From Reticulitermes lucifugus (Eukaryota > Arthropoda > Insecta > Blattodea > Rhinotermitidae): a stretch of 64,000 nt of DNA. The notes under the pieces are model-generated. The model saw only the letters and a program-made list of their open reading frames with translations. It was not told the DNA's origin and did not search any database. Below are positions 13,149 through 24,590 of the stretch, piece after piece. The DNA is taken from contig JAKCWW010000045.1 in assembly GCA_026260175.1 (NCBI GenBank), forward strand, positions 93,614-157,613, in the 5' to 3' direction. The translations under genes and the position numbers were made by a program. The stretch's first letter is position 1. Each line of letters starts with the position of its first letter.

Positions 13149-13610
13149 CCAACATAACTAAAGTCTAGAACAAAGCTCTTGATTACCACAGTGCCAGCTA
13201 CTGCCGGACATCTTGGACATCCTAGATAACATCCACCTGCTATTACTGTGTTTTTACGGTGCTCGGCAACCTCAGCATCAGTACTAGCAAGCTCTACGTT
13301 GATGGACACTGTGAAGTGGACTCCACCACGAATACATAACAAGACAAACAGTACCTTACATCGGCGTTGTTCCAGCTAACAAACACATTACAAGTTTAGA
13401 ATATAACCCCTGGTTGCCACAGTGCCACCTACGACCGGCACTTGGACATCCACCTACCATTACTGTGTTTCTACGGTGCTCGGCAATTCCAATACCACCG
13501 CACACCCAGTGCTTACCAAGCTCTACGTAAACGGACACTTGAAGTGAATTCTATTGCGGATACATAGCAAGACAAACTGTGCTTCATAGCAGCGTTGTTT
13601 CCAGCTTAGA
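13149..13610 (+). repeat. Two-unit tandem repeat, about 230-bp period
   Basis: Units of roughly 13149-13374 and 13375-13610. Shared anchors: ccacagtgcc (13186 / 13417), ttggacatc, attactgtgttt, acggtgctcggcaa, aagctctacgt, ggacact, tgaagtg, acatagcaagacaaac-like and gcgttgtttccagct-like. Divergence is substantial, with indels, so the duplication is old. A hammerhead-like motif starts 14-19 bases after unit 2. Tandem terminal units beside hammerheads are known in Penelope-like elements and retrozymes, so this may be such a relic. Confidence 0.65.
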
Positions 13611-13623
13611 ACTGTCTGTGACC

Positions 13624-13668
13624 TTTCCCTGATGATGGTGGTGGCCACCACCGAAACATGTCGGAAAA
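13624..13668 (+). ncRNA. Best hammerhead-ribozyme-like motif (type I, minimal stem III)
   Basis: In order: TTTCC (13624-13628); CTGATGA (13629-13635); an extra T (13636); the perfect inverted repeat GGTGGTGG/CCACCACC (13637-13652); GAAA (13653-13656); CATGTC (13657-13662); GGAAA (13663-13667). TTTCC pairs with GGAAA (stem I, 5 bp), GGTGGTGG with CCACCACC (stem II), and ACATGT is self-complementary, as in the very short stem III of hammerheads in Penelope-like elements. The predicted cut is after GTC, at 13662. Caution: canonical cores pass from CUGANGA straight into stem II, while here one T intervenes, as in all copies in this window. No reverse transcriptase is seen beside it. Confidence 0.6.
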
Positions 13669-14317
13669 TGGAATAACTTTGTAATACCTTTTTTAAAATC
13701 ATTAAACGGTGCACTATTGTTGGAAACTTTTTTGACAGTAACTCAATGTTATATCAATATTTCAAATGTTACCTCAGCTAAATATTTGCATCAGAGTCTA
13801 CTGTGCTCCGTCTGTTATGCCCTTATGTCCACCAACTTATTCGAGCAGGTGGCATTTGTACTACGTTAAGAGATGGTCGTAACTGTAACTTTAAATGGTG
13901 ACACGTAAAATGGCAAGCTTATACACGCGAATATATAATGTAGTGTCTCTATGTATACACTTTTTGTTTTACTGTCGGTTGTCGCTGACACTCGGGTGAG
14001 TGTGCTACGGGGTATGACACGAGTTTGAAATAATATATAAATGTAAGCATGACTAACGTATCAGTCACTACGATTCGCCGTGTCTGTTCACGTCACGAGG
14101 CCACGTGCATCTGATGAGTACGACAATGAGATGCTGCAGCGAAAGCATGCCAACTAACGTAATTTTAAAGAACCAGAGAACTGTGCACATCACTCATGCA
14201 AGATATTCTGTACCACACCGTTGTGAATTATTTCTTTCTAAATGTGTTAGAAGTAGAGGCGTCATCTGCTTGTGCGTTCGCTTCCCTGCCAAGCGTCTGT
14301 TAAAATCTGTCTGCTTA

Positions 14318-14352
<35 letters not shown>

Positions 14353-15979
14353 GTACGCAACTAATAACTAGAGAAAAGCTTACGAGATTTTCATGAAACT
14401 TAGTAATGGACAATTTCAACAAAAACTGTCGAGTTACTTCACTTCTCGCTTAGGTCGGACAATTTTAACGGCCACTTTACACGAAGACTTACATGCGCCT
14501 CTGCGTGCCATCTCCAGCATAACTAGATAAACATTTACCGGAACGAAAAATGTCTCGGACAAACACTGTAGCGAAAACTAAAACACATACTTTACGTTCA
14601 GTACATATTTCCCTACGTCTTACGGTTTTAGAGATAAACAAAAGGAATGTCATGTGTACATTTCAGAACTTGCATACTGAACAATCAGCAATGGAGCAAT
14701 GGTCTTCCGACAATACCTAAAGTCCCTCGTAAAAAATAAAAAAGAAATCCCCATTCCTTTAGACTGCAGCGAAATCATTTTTTGGCCTTTTAATGTACTG
14801 CTCCAGTATATTACGACTGTAAAACATACAGATTGTTAAACAAGCTCGCACATATATTTAACTTTTCTTTCAGTGTGTATAAGGATAGTGGACACCGAAT
14901 ACTCAATACTGACACTTTATTCGTTCAGTACATCGCTTACCATTGACTTCATGCGAATATGAATATGAATCAACTAATTGTGAATAGCTGCACACGGATT
15001 TAACGTTTGTTCCTTATACGGGAAAAATTCATTGCTGTCTTAGATCAGAGACTAACACTGCTTCCATGGATCATCCAGTACGTGAAGGCGCCTGTTAAAT
15101 GGACGCTGTGTACTGTAACATTCCTGTTACTCAATGCGTTATAAAGACAAATTGAAGATTAATAAGAAGATAAAGTAAGAAAATTTATCAACACAAAATT
15201 GAACAGCTGAAATTAATATTTCGAGACATTTAAACTACACCGTTGTGTCGATTCTCTGAAACTGCACGCATCAACTTGAACTGGCCCGTAACAAAAAATC
15301 TCGTAGTCTGCAACTACTTATTAGGAAGAAAGGGAAATTATCTGAGAAACGATCATAACAATTAAATTCATTATAAAAGTGATGAGACGGTGGAATTTTT
15401 GTGGGGTCGATAAAATCAATTTTGTTTTGCAAATGATGCCTTACAACAAAATAAACTAGTAGTCACGGCCTCCCACAAATTTATCATCTACTGATAACTG
15501 ACGCGTTTCATAAAAAATGAAGAGTTTTAAAAATAAAAAAAAACTTTAAAAGAAATGGGGAGACATGAGCAAGCGATGAAATCTAAATAAATACGAAGCA
15601 CATAACATAAGCAATTGAAAGGGTACTTTAAATGTTAGTCAGGAACATCCACATGAGTATGTGAAATAAGATGTCATGAAGTCAACTTATGATACTAAAC
15701 CACGTAACACGCAACGCTTGTGTACGTGTGATTACACTATACAAGATGCATCGCAATTGTAGGTAGACGTATGACATACCCCAGAAGATGACACGAAGGC
15801 GATGTTTATTCTCGCCCATTCTACACTCTGTTCGTGGGAGCGAAACGATGGCGTAATAGTCCAAATCTCCCTTAGGAATGTAAGTCTATTAATATCACAG
15901 GCAGTATCAACCAATTACCTTTTTTTTGTGAAGGGCCCCGCAGCAGATGCTACGGACGCAACGCAGCCTTAAGGCTTAT
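13669..15979. other. No gene seen
   Basis: A/T-rich DNA with one tetranucleotide microsatellite (14307-14353). Open frames of up to 88 codons have no recognisable domain. Confidence 0.55.
14307..14353 (+). repeat. (CTGT)n/(CTAT)n microsatellite
   Basis: Runs of ctgt units followed by ctat units. Translates as a CLSVCLSVYLSIYL artefact in the overlapping frame. Confidence 0.9.
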
Positions 15980-16182
15980 TGTGCAACCCTGTGATGAAGA
16001 TCGTTACCGTTTTTTCCTTTTTCCGAGTAATGGAGCACCGGTGGAATGAAACTGACAGGAGAAAGCCGAAGTACAATGCCACTTTCTCCATCACAAATCC
16101 CACATGAACTGACCCGGGATCGAAACCGGGCCTCCGCGGTGAGAGGCCGGCGACTAACCGCCTGAGCCATGGCACGGCCAAC
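15980..16182 (-). mobile_element. SINE family C, copy C2 (best preserved)
   Basis: Minus strand begins tggccgtgccatggctcagg, then gcggttagtcgccggcctct (A-box region) and a B box in cggtttcgatcccgggtca (16112-16130). The body reads gtgggatttgtgatggagaa ... tcattccaccggtgctccat. Copies at 11.18 kb (+) and 31.56 kb (-) share head and body. The anticodon-region segment cctctcaccgc suggests a tRNA-Glu-like ancestor; that is inference. Confidence 0.8.
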
Positions 16183-16391
16183 CAATGACCGCTAAGTGCT
16201 ACTGACACTACAACTAATGTGCTGGCAGTACCAAATTCAGATTACGACATGCAAATAAAAACTGCTTGGACGGTACATACGGATTTGTAGTTACAATACC
16301 ACCAAGTATATAAACCTGTAAAACGGCCAAAAACGTTTCACTACAAACACCTCCTGCAGATTGATTATTCTGTTTTCCTTATCCTTATTTT

Positions 16392-16580
16392 TGGAAGCGG
16401 AAGATACAAAACAGGGACCTAGAGCGCCCTTTATATGAGGGCAGTGACAAAAGCAAATTTAAGGATTCCAGCTCTTCCTTAGCAGCATAAAATGACACAT
16501 AATGCTGTACATATTGAACATAAGTCGCAGCAATAAACGTTTAATGAAAATGTAAATGTTTCCAAATGTTGTATATAATG
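16392..16580 (+). repeat. Dispersed repeat family J, copy J1
   Basis: Aligns with 19062-19272: tggaagcg..., gacaaaagcaaatttaagga vs gacaaagcaaacacaaggac, ctcttcct..., acataatg, and aatgtttccaaa at the right. Diverged, with indels. Class unknown; J2 runs on into a hammerhead-like block. Confidence 0.5.
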
Positions 16581-18109
16581 TCATTATCACCGCCTAGAGC
16601 TCGGTAGCGAGTAACTTACGTAAAGTTCAGCCTGTCTGGAATGCTTCAACACAATCGGGACCAAAATACTTAACCGAAACTGCTGGCGCTAAGGAGGAGG
16701 CAATACTGTGAAACTGGAGCGAGTGACGTCATTTTGCCAATGCCTACATCACTGAACATATTGCAAGTTTATAAATATGGTGCTGGACACATTTATGTAG
16801 GCTAATGAGATGATTAATAACTTTGTATTAAACATGATAAATTATTATGCCAACACATGATGAGCAATGAGATGAGCGGAGTACGTAGTACGCATGGGAT
16901 ATGTGCGAAATGCATAAAAATTATAGTAGGAGAATGTGAAGGGAAAATGACACTTGGAACACCTGGGTTTCGGATAGGAGGAAAATATCACGGTCATAAA
17001 ATGAATCTAAAAATATAGGACATAATGGAGAAAATTGCATGTATCTTGGGCGCAGACATTAACTTCCATGTTCCATAATAATTTGTTGGCTAGTTGAAGG
17101 ACTGTTAGTTTCTGAACAACCACGACGCAACATGCAGTTGGACATAAGCACAGTACTACAGTGTCAAAGTAGCGTCTGTCTGTCTGTGTGTGCCCTATAG
17201 TCATCTTTAATACGATCCGATTATCTAGTCAGAAGCAGGGCAGCAAGCGGCTCAGTACAAAGGGCAACGCAGGCTGTATGTATCCTCTACCCACAGACTA
17301 CGCCAAATCTGTCGCACTCAAGCAGTACCGTTCACCCAACTAAAATCAATGCAGCGTGGATCTTATGCAACGTCACTCCTGTGTTGATACAACAAACGTC
17401 ATTAGCAAACACAAGAAACTAAGTTCGGTGCCCTTAGTATTAGGATAAATGCAAAGTAAAATTCAATTATTTACCCTCGAAGAATAATCCCGTTCTTTAA
17501 ATAACCTCATCACACATCCAGGAAAAACTCGTTTACTTAGGACAGCTCCCCAGTAGCACTGTTACTGTATTTATCTGCATAAATCTTGCGCCTTTTTTGG
17601 GAAACGTCGTCTGTGCAAAAAACTATGTGACAACATGTTAAAAGCAATTTATATTTTAGAATGTCATTAGGACAAATACCTTCGTGAGCCGTTGGTAACG
17701 TATTCGTTCCACGAAACACAAACACACATGCATGCATAGACACACGTTCTAGTTTAATGCATCTGTATGTATATTACGGTCATCAACACTTCATTATTCT
17801 TGTCGCCTTCCGCATTCCAGCACTGAAACATGCATCTTATGCTACAGTATGCCTTCAGTGGTCAAAAGTAAAATTAATGAAATTGTTCTAAAACAGCTAA
17901 TTCCATGGAGTGTATAAATTACACAAAGTATGATTTCATATAGTCGAATGGATGAAACAGAAGAAACGTGACACAATTAATAAGATTCCGCTCAGAAAGG
18001 GATTTAAGATCTAGCAATAAAGGTGTTAGGTAGCAAATATGGGAGAAGTCGTCGAGAGTGTTTTACAACTGGGGAGAAGTTGCAAGAATTTGGTATGTGT
18101 CAGGGTATT
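16581..18109. other. No gene seen
   Basis: Unique-looking A/T-rich DNA without recognisable repeats or exons. Confidence 0.55.
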
Positions 18110-18245
18110 AACCAGACATGACTTACGCTCCAGCGGTAAGGAAGCGAGCAGCACCGAGCTTGACTTGGTAAAAGCACGCGGTTCGAATACGGATCGGACA
18201 CCGGCCATCCTGTCCGATGGACTTCACGGCTTTCGACAGTCTCTG
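18110..18245 (+). mobile_element. Possible tRNA-like SINE relic
   Basis: A B-box-like ggttcgaatac (about 18179) follows a gcggtaaggaagcgagcagc segment, and is followed by a ccatcctgtccgatggac hairpin-like block. No second copy was seen here to support it. Confidence 0.3.
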
Positions 18246-18379
18246 TAGGCGAATTTCGACTAATTCCTTCCAGATCCTTACCTACACACCGTTCATTACT
18301 CTTTTGTCTTCCCTTTGTTATTTTAAAGGCTCTTTCAAATGCAAACATTATGTATCATCACACGATTCGTTGGAAATAA

Positions 18380-18500
18380 GTGACAGGAAGCGGTCGTGTC
18401 GTGATTTGAGATTACTATCCAGGCATCTGATTCAGCTGGATGTTCTCGGAAAAACCACGAAATACCTCAGTACGAGCAGCAGGTGTTCGGGCCGAGATTA
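18380..18500 (-). mobile_element. SINE-like family L, copy L1
   Basis: ttctcggaaaaaccacgaaa followed by ...gggccgagatt. Read on the minus strand this gives a tRNA-like stretch, then tttcgtggtttttccgag, as in L3 (60.14 kb, +). L2 (22.98 kb) shares taaaccaccgaactttgggc and cgagattcgaa. Adjoins the MITE at 18501. Confidence 0.4.
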
Positions 18501-18829
18501 AGGGTATTTTTCCACGAGCGGTTTTACCAGCGCTGCCGTGAGCCGCGCGTTAAATTAAACGGACGCACCGCCAAGCTACGGGACCGACGTTGTCGCAGCG
18601 GCTAGGGGCACCAGATTATGCGGCACTGCTAGGCGAGAGGCATTCGACACAATCGTTCTTTTTCCAGGAGCGGCTGTATCACGCACTGCTCTTAGCGGGG
18701 ATTTGTTGATGTTGGGGGTGAAGTGCAACGGCGAACGGCAGCGCCGTTCGTGAAAACATCTGTTGTCAGTGACAGCGGCGCTGACGCTGCTGTTGGCAGC
18801 GCCGCTGAAACCGCTCGTGGAAAAGGCCG
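18501..18829. mobile_element. GC-rich MITE with about 30-bp inverted ends, probably nested
   Basis: Left end TTTTCCACGAGCGGTTTTAC, then CAGCGCTGCCG, from about 18507; right end CAGCGCCGCTGAAACCGCTC, then GTGGAAAAGGCC, ending about 18828. A third terminus-like block, TTTTTCCAGGAGCGGCTGTA, lies inside at about 18659, suggesting one copy inserted into another or a fused pair. Markedly richer in G+C than its surroundings, with further internal hairpins (gaacggcagcgccgttc). No coding capacity. Superfamily not clear; no convincing target duplication. Confidence 0.7.
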
Positions 18830-19061
18830 TAACAAACCGCGACCTCCCGAATACGGAACAGAGTGCTCACCACTTGACCGCGAAGTATAAGTGTCTTCCC
18901 AGACAACGAAACTGCATCGCTGCATCTACAGTAAGATTGTAGGCTTACCTATTTCATATTTCGGTATTCCCGCTGGAAATTAATCGCAGTCAACACTACG
19001 GTTTAATGCATCATTTCTGCACGGTTACTAAGAAAAACAAAAGATATTGTACTCCCTTCCC

Positions 19062-19330
19062 TGGAAGCGTAATCAGACGAGGAGTGAAAGAAAATACGAA
19101 ACAGTGACCTACAACGCTTCGTATACGAAGGCACAGACAAAGCAAACACAAGGACTCCCACTCTTCCTCAGGCATTCAATAAAAGAAACACATTTACATA
19201 ATGTTCTTCATAATAAACATATGTCAGAGTAATCAACGTGTAATGGCAGCTTTTAATGTTTCCAAACCGGGAATAAAAATTACACTCTGTGATTAAGAAC
19301 CGTTCCGTTTCGGCAGTCTTTGTCAGAAGC
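19062..19330 (+). repeat. Dispersed repeat family J, copy J2, with a hammerhead-like tail
   Basis: Aligns with J1 (16392-16580) over about 200 bases. Right of the shared part, the minus strand reads GATGGC ... GCCGAAACGG (19304-19330), which has the spacing of the hammerhead-like motifs elsewhere in the window but lacks a clean CTGANGA. Confidence 0.45.
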
Positions 19331-21000
19331 CATCTGCCTGACTTCGTGCTTAGTAACTGCAGGTAATGTCCAGTCCAGCTGGGTCTATGAGCTGCCAGCG
19401 CCAGCACGGGTCATGCCTTAAAATGCTAATGGACATCGGCCGTCGCCGTTCGCTTCAAACGATGATTACGCGGGCCTGAAACTTGGTATCTCGCTCTAGA
19501 AGAACGGAGATTGAAGGATACTGAGACCACGTGCTGAGGACAGTCTAATATCTGGACCCAATCAATATGATGTAATAGGATACAGGAACTTACATAACAA
19601 GCAGCTGCATAATTGGTAATTTTCGTCAAATACTGCTGTAGAGATTAAAGCAAGATGGAGTGGGGGGCAGGTAGCAAGCATGGGAAAAATGAAAAACTCA
19701 CGCAAAATTTCGGTTGGAATACAGCAAAAAAAGGATAACTTGAAACAGCAAGTAGTAGGTGGAATAACTAATATTAAAACTGATAGCAGACATATAAAAG
19801 CGGGTGCGGACTAGCTTAAAATGACTGGACACAGGATTGATTCCATGATGGGATTTTGTGAAAATGGTGACGAAACGACGGACTCTGCTATGTTTATTAA
19901 TACTATATTTTACGGTGACACAAAGTTTCTCATTTTTACTGATTATTTTCCACGTGACTGAATTCCATTCCGTAATGTACAAAGCTGCAGGCAATTCGGA
20001 AAACCGTCGAACTGTAAATGTAGTGGTACAGGCAAGGTATGTCGTCTAGTTAGCAGAAATCTGGCGGGTTATTTCAATGGCAGAGGCACAATAACTGTAT
20101 TCTTCAGGCACATGGTTCGATTGCACGCAGGTTCAAGTTAACGTCACGGCTTCTTTGCCGATCCTCAATTTCTTTAGTTGTATGACGACATAAGGATTAC
20201 TTTATATGATATGACCACAAACCAACATCTTATACAATTTCCTTTTCCTTCCTTCAGAGGGCCATGTTATCATTTACTCACTATTTCGCTGCTGCGATCT
20301 TACTAAACAAACCAGCAGCAACCCGTATGCACTTCAAATACACAAAACCTGTGGTTTAGAACAGCGTTTCCCAATTTCACTTGGCCGCGCAACTCTTTCG
20401 CACTCGAAAAATAATCCGTAATAAAATTCTTACATATGAATCTAAAAAGCTAAAGCAAAAATATGTAGGAATAACAACAATAAATATAATGCTAAGCAAG
20501 GATATAACATGAACATATTTTTAACTGTACATTTAAAAAAATAAACATCACATTTCACACAGGTATACGAAAAATAAACTTTAAAAACAAACATACTGTT
20601 CAAAAAAAAAGTCAGAATACAGTTACTGTATTTCTTTTAGTTTCGCAACAATTCAGAAATATTTAGAGAAGGAATCGTTGTCAAACACAAGGGATAATTA
20701 TTTAAGTGAAGTTTGTGCTAATAATATTTACATTACACTTTTTATTGTGTAACGAAATTTTCTTGCGGAACCCTTTATTTTCACTTCGCGAAACGGCGGA
20801 GTTCTGCGGAAGACCATTTGAGAAACAACGGTTTATAGTACAGTTCATGCAATTTCGATGTATGGATGGGTGGAATGATGGGTTAGGGGACGACAAAGGA
20901 ACGAAACAGGTGAGAAACATCGGTGGAAGTTGTGTATCACATCACAAACATAGCTTAATCTTGTATTTATCGTTTCAGGGATTAGAATTCACTTCTATGT
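19331..21000. other. No gene seen
   Basis: A/T-rich DNA without recognisable elements. Open frames of up to about 106 codons on both strands near 20.7-21.0 kb show no domain and run into a (CT)n tract. Confidence 0.5.
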
Positions 21001-21020
21001 ATCTCTCTCTCTCTCTCTCT
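21001..21020 (+). repeat. (CT)n microsatellite
   Basis: About nine CT/TC units. The overlapping frame reads them as a serine-leucine run. Confidence 0.9.
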
Positions 21021-21157
21021 GAATGAGTACCATCTATAGACAATGAACGTTACAAAGGCTACGTGTTGAGGACTGGTTAAGACGCACCTAGAGCTGCTAA
21101 GTACAAGTATAAACGTTCATCGGAATAAAACAAGGAACACTGCAAGAGGTTTCGATC

Positions 21158-21541
21158 AAGATTACTCCTTATGATTAATAAATAAATTCTGACCTAGCTC
21201 AAGATAAACTTATTTCAGTTAGCACTACTCTTTATGATTAATGNNNNNNNNNNNNNNNNNNNNNNNNNNNNNNNNNNNNNNNNNNNNNNNNNNCTCAAGA
21301 TAAACTTATTTCAGTTAGCACTACTCTTTATGATTAATGAATAAATTCTGACCTAGTTCAAGATAAACTTCGAGTTAGGGTTACCCCAGAAGATTAATTA
21401 ATAAATTCTGAAGTAGCTCGAGATAAATTTATTTCAGATAGGATTGCTCCGTATGATTAATGAATCAATTCTGACCTAGCTTAACATAAAATTATTTCAG
21501 GTAAGTAGCTGCATACGATTAATAAATCAATTCTGACCTAG

Positions 21542-21572
<31 letters not shown>

Positions 21573-21780
21573 CTTATATAAACGTATTTCAGTTAGGATA
21601 GCTCCTTATGACCAATGAATCAGTTTTGACCTAGTTCAATATAATTATTTTCAGTTAGGTTTGCCCCATACGATTAACAAAACAATGCTGACCTACTTCA
21701 AGATAAAATTCTTTGTAACAGGTAGCTCCGTGTGATTAATGAATCAACTCTGACCCAGCTACACATAAACTTCTTAACAG
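21158..21780 (+). repeat. Minisatellite, 60-63-bp period, about nine units
   Basis: The recurring blocks, in order, are (c)tccttatgattaatgaat, aattctgacctagctcaaga and taaacttatttcagttagga. The ctccttatg / ctctttatg anchor repeats with 63-base spacing (21165, 21228). Units diverge toward the right. A (TTA)n tract (21544-21572) is embedded and an assembly gap interrupts the array, so the true copy number is unknown. Confidence 0.9.
21244..21293. other. Assembly gap (50 N)
   Basis: Fifty N inside the minisatellite. The repeat phase across it fits 17 bases, or 17 plus whole units, rather than 50, so the gap size is nominal. Confidence 0.95.
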
Positions 21781-22974
21781 ACGTCAGACACATATCTTAC
21801 ATACTAGAAGAATTTTTAAAATACTAAAAGTTAAATATACAGAGACGGAAACAGTGTACTTCTTGGCCCCTCCCCTCCCTTGCGCATAGGATCAGTATTC
21901 CACAAAAGGCCCGTGTTCGAGGCTACACTTCAAACTCAGCCGAGTATTTACTTCTTCATTCCCTATATGAATTTTAAGTTATACTATAAAGAACCCGTTG
22001 ATACTGTGCAGTGTAGTTATAATATTGCATTAATCTCCACGGTCTACAGTTTCTGTTATTCTGCCTCAGCGAAAATACATGGTGTGAGCTTCAGTTCCCC
22101 AGTGACCTCAACCGGAAATATGCAAGAGCAACTCGAAAGACACATCACAGAAACACACGCAGGCACGCACACACACTATTGCACGTACTCAACATACACG
22201 TACACACATAAGGACTCAAAACGCAAAAGACGAAATTAAAAGTACGAGTCTCTGTGGTATGGCACGACCATGAACGAGTATTAAAATCAAAACACGAACC
22301 GAGAGATGCAAATTCTCGAAACAGCTGCTCTTTACTTGCCATCTTAAAAGCCTGGCTGTGATACGTGGCTCATAACTAACGTGAAACAAGCAAGTACTTT
22401 CGCTCTTTACAGAAATTATTTGCAGATATAATTTCTCGCGAAATAGATGATTCGTATAGACATGCAATCTATAAAACACTTAGCACTGCCGACTTTAAAG
22501 TCTTTCACCTGCCAGTGCTATCCGTACTTCCTGGAAACATGACAGAAAAAAGGAAAGTCATCCCAACTTTGATACTGAAGTTGCAAGTCACTTAGCTGTG
22601 TCAAGGTAATATCTCGTCCTTTAACAGTAAGATGGAAGACTGTATCATAACATGTCACTAGCTGTAAACATGTGATGATACGCACTGAAACTATCTCATA
22701 ACACGAACCGTGACAGCTTCAGGGGCTCAAGTCAGATCAAAATGATTTCAATGCCTTAGGACTCGTGAAAAACCACAATCATGGGAGTTCAGAGTCCTTC
22801 TACGTAGATTTGTATCACTATTGACTGCATTAATTTTATAACGAATTCAATCTAATGGAATATTATTGAGTCCTTGGTTATTTAATGACCCTTCTTCATC
22901 TGCATGGGTTACGTTGAGTTGAATGGTAAGATTGTCGAAACGACGACGATTTCGAAATGATTCAGATTTAACGG

Positions 22975-23065
22975 ATCGTGGACTACTTTAAGTTGCCAGG
23001 TGGAAATAAGGAAAAGAAAATGCTCAGGTAAACCACCGAACTTTGGGCCGAGATTCGAAAAGGAC
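22975..23065 (-). mobile_element. SINE-like family L, fragment L2
   Basis: ggtaaaccaccgaactttgg, then gccgagattcgaa, reads on the minus strand as a B-box-like ttcgaatctcggc followed by a ggtggtttacctgagc tail. Related to 18.4 kb and 60.1 kb. Confidence 0.35.
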
Positions 23066-23107
23066 ACTTCATAAGAAAAACTAAACTAAACTAAACAGCG
23101 AAATACA

Positions 23108-23108
<1 letters not shown>

Positions 23109-23138
<30 letters not shown>
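23109..23138 (+). repeat. (TTA)n microsatellite
   Basis: About ten uninterrupted ATT units. Confidence 0.95.
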
Positions 23139-24147
23139 GGGATCACTTTTGTTTCCTTGCCATCTCTGTAATTGTATTAGAAATCAATTTTTATTACCTG
23201 TCAATCTAAATTTATTTAGCCCGACCGTGCCTTTATTATTGACTTTGTGTAATTAACAAAACAAAGTTGAGACGGTCCCCGGCCGATGAACAAGAGGTGT
23301 CTTACATGAATATTTATGAACACAACACACACCCTTATATAACAAACAACGTACGGAACAAAGAAGCTGACACAAAAGTACTATTCGCCATGAGAGCTCA
23401 GTCCAACAGCAGCATCAACCTAACACCACTCATAAATATTACACGAAGTGACATCTCAGTTTTGACAATGAAAACTCACAAACCAATGCAATTCGGTACT
23501 GCGGAAGATGTGTTACGTAGGTCAACATTTCGCTATACAGTACAAACAAAATACTTTATTGTTTTTGACGATTAACACAAACGTGACGACAGTACAAACG
23601 TCTGGTATCACGTTCGACAACTTTAAGGTATTGCAAACTCACACTAGCAGAAATTTTACACAAGGCTAGATCGGAAACTTACATAATCATTAATTTATAA
23701 GCTTCGCTGGTCTTTCTGTATAGGTGGCAGTATTTACAGGAACGAAGGAGTAGTAAGTTCTTGCCAGAACTTCTTGTTAAAACAAATTTCATAATTCAAT
23801 TAAGTGAATAAAGGACCCAAGCTCGTAGTACGCCAGGCACTCAATTTCCATGTAGATTGGATCTAGGAGCAGACAAAGGCAATAACAACGCTGATTCTGT
23901 TCTTTCCTCTGAAGGTGTTTTGTTAAGGAACTCGAATATTTGCTTAGTCGGTAAGCGGTGAAGTGTGAACATCTTCCATGAACTTCCTGGGGCGCCCCGT
24001 CTATGTCGTCTGTTTGTCTATTATAGTTGGATTACACGCATAGGCCAACCGCTGAATCATTACTATCATATCAACATTACATTCGGCGTTTTCAATTATC
24101 TGTATTACTCGTGTATATCAGATATATATATATATAACGATCCATGA

Positions 24148-24185
24148 CATGTGAATTGGCTTTATTCCCATCATCTGATGACTGG
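24148..24185 (-). ncRNA. Hammerhead-like motif, heavily eroded
   Basis: Minus strand: CAGATGATGG, aataaagcc, then CAATTCACATGTCATG where GAAACATGT would be expected. Resembles the 12.08-kb copy but has lost the GAAA core. Confidence 0.3.
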
Positions 24186-24380
24186 CAGCCACAGTCAGAT
24201 TTCTTTACGAAAATGTTGTTCTTAAATGTTTGATTCTAAAATCACTGTGCAGTTTCACACAAATATAAGACAACTGTTTCCCTTCAAATCCAGGCTTAAT
24301 GTAATTTACACACTTTGCTGAATTAAATTCACTTTTTTGAAACATATTTACATAACGGTACATTCACTAAATGTGAAATA

Positions 24381-24391
24381 TCTGCTGCTGC

Positions 24392-24429
<38 letters not shown>

Positions 24430-24453
24430 CAGTAGTAGCTGCAGCAGCAGCAA
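24381..24453 (+). repeat. Compound (CTG)/(TAG)n/(CAG) microsatellite
   Basis: Short CTG units, about 13 TAG/AGT units, then CAG units. The minus-strand frame reads it as a leucine run, an artefact. Confidence 0.95.
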
Positions 24454-24555
24454 CACTGTTACCGACAGTTCGCAGCTCATGCAAATCGTTCTTGTCTGAT
24501 TTCTGCGACCAGAGATTACAAACGAACGATCAGACACACGGAACATGGTTAACAA

Positions 24556-24590
24556 GGTTTCGGAGGAAAACAGTGTCTTCATCTTCAGGA
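24556..24590 (-). ncRNA. Hammerhead-like motif, single arm
   Basis: Minus strand: tatcCTGAAGA, T, GAAGA ... CCTCC (partial stem), GAAACCTTG. Belongs to the CTGAAGATGgag ... ctccGAAAC subtype seen as pairs at 32.5 and 42.5 kb. No opposite arm was found nearby. Confidence 0.4.

Larger units (their letters stand above)
21781..24147. other. No gene seen
   Basis: Contains a SINE-like L2 fragment (22975-23065), a (TTA)n tract (23109-23138) and otherwise unclassified A/T-rich DNA. The two 100-120-codon frames here (21.9 and 23.3 kb) have no domain signature. Confidence 0.5.

Noticed and set aside
16112-16182. tRNA gene candidates at the SINE heads (also 11.5, 26.9, 28.1, 53.8 kb)
   Set aside because: Each tRNA-like head continues into a shared non-tRNA body and lacks a clean acceptor stem, so these are SINEs.
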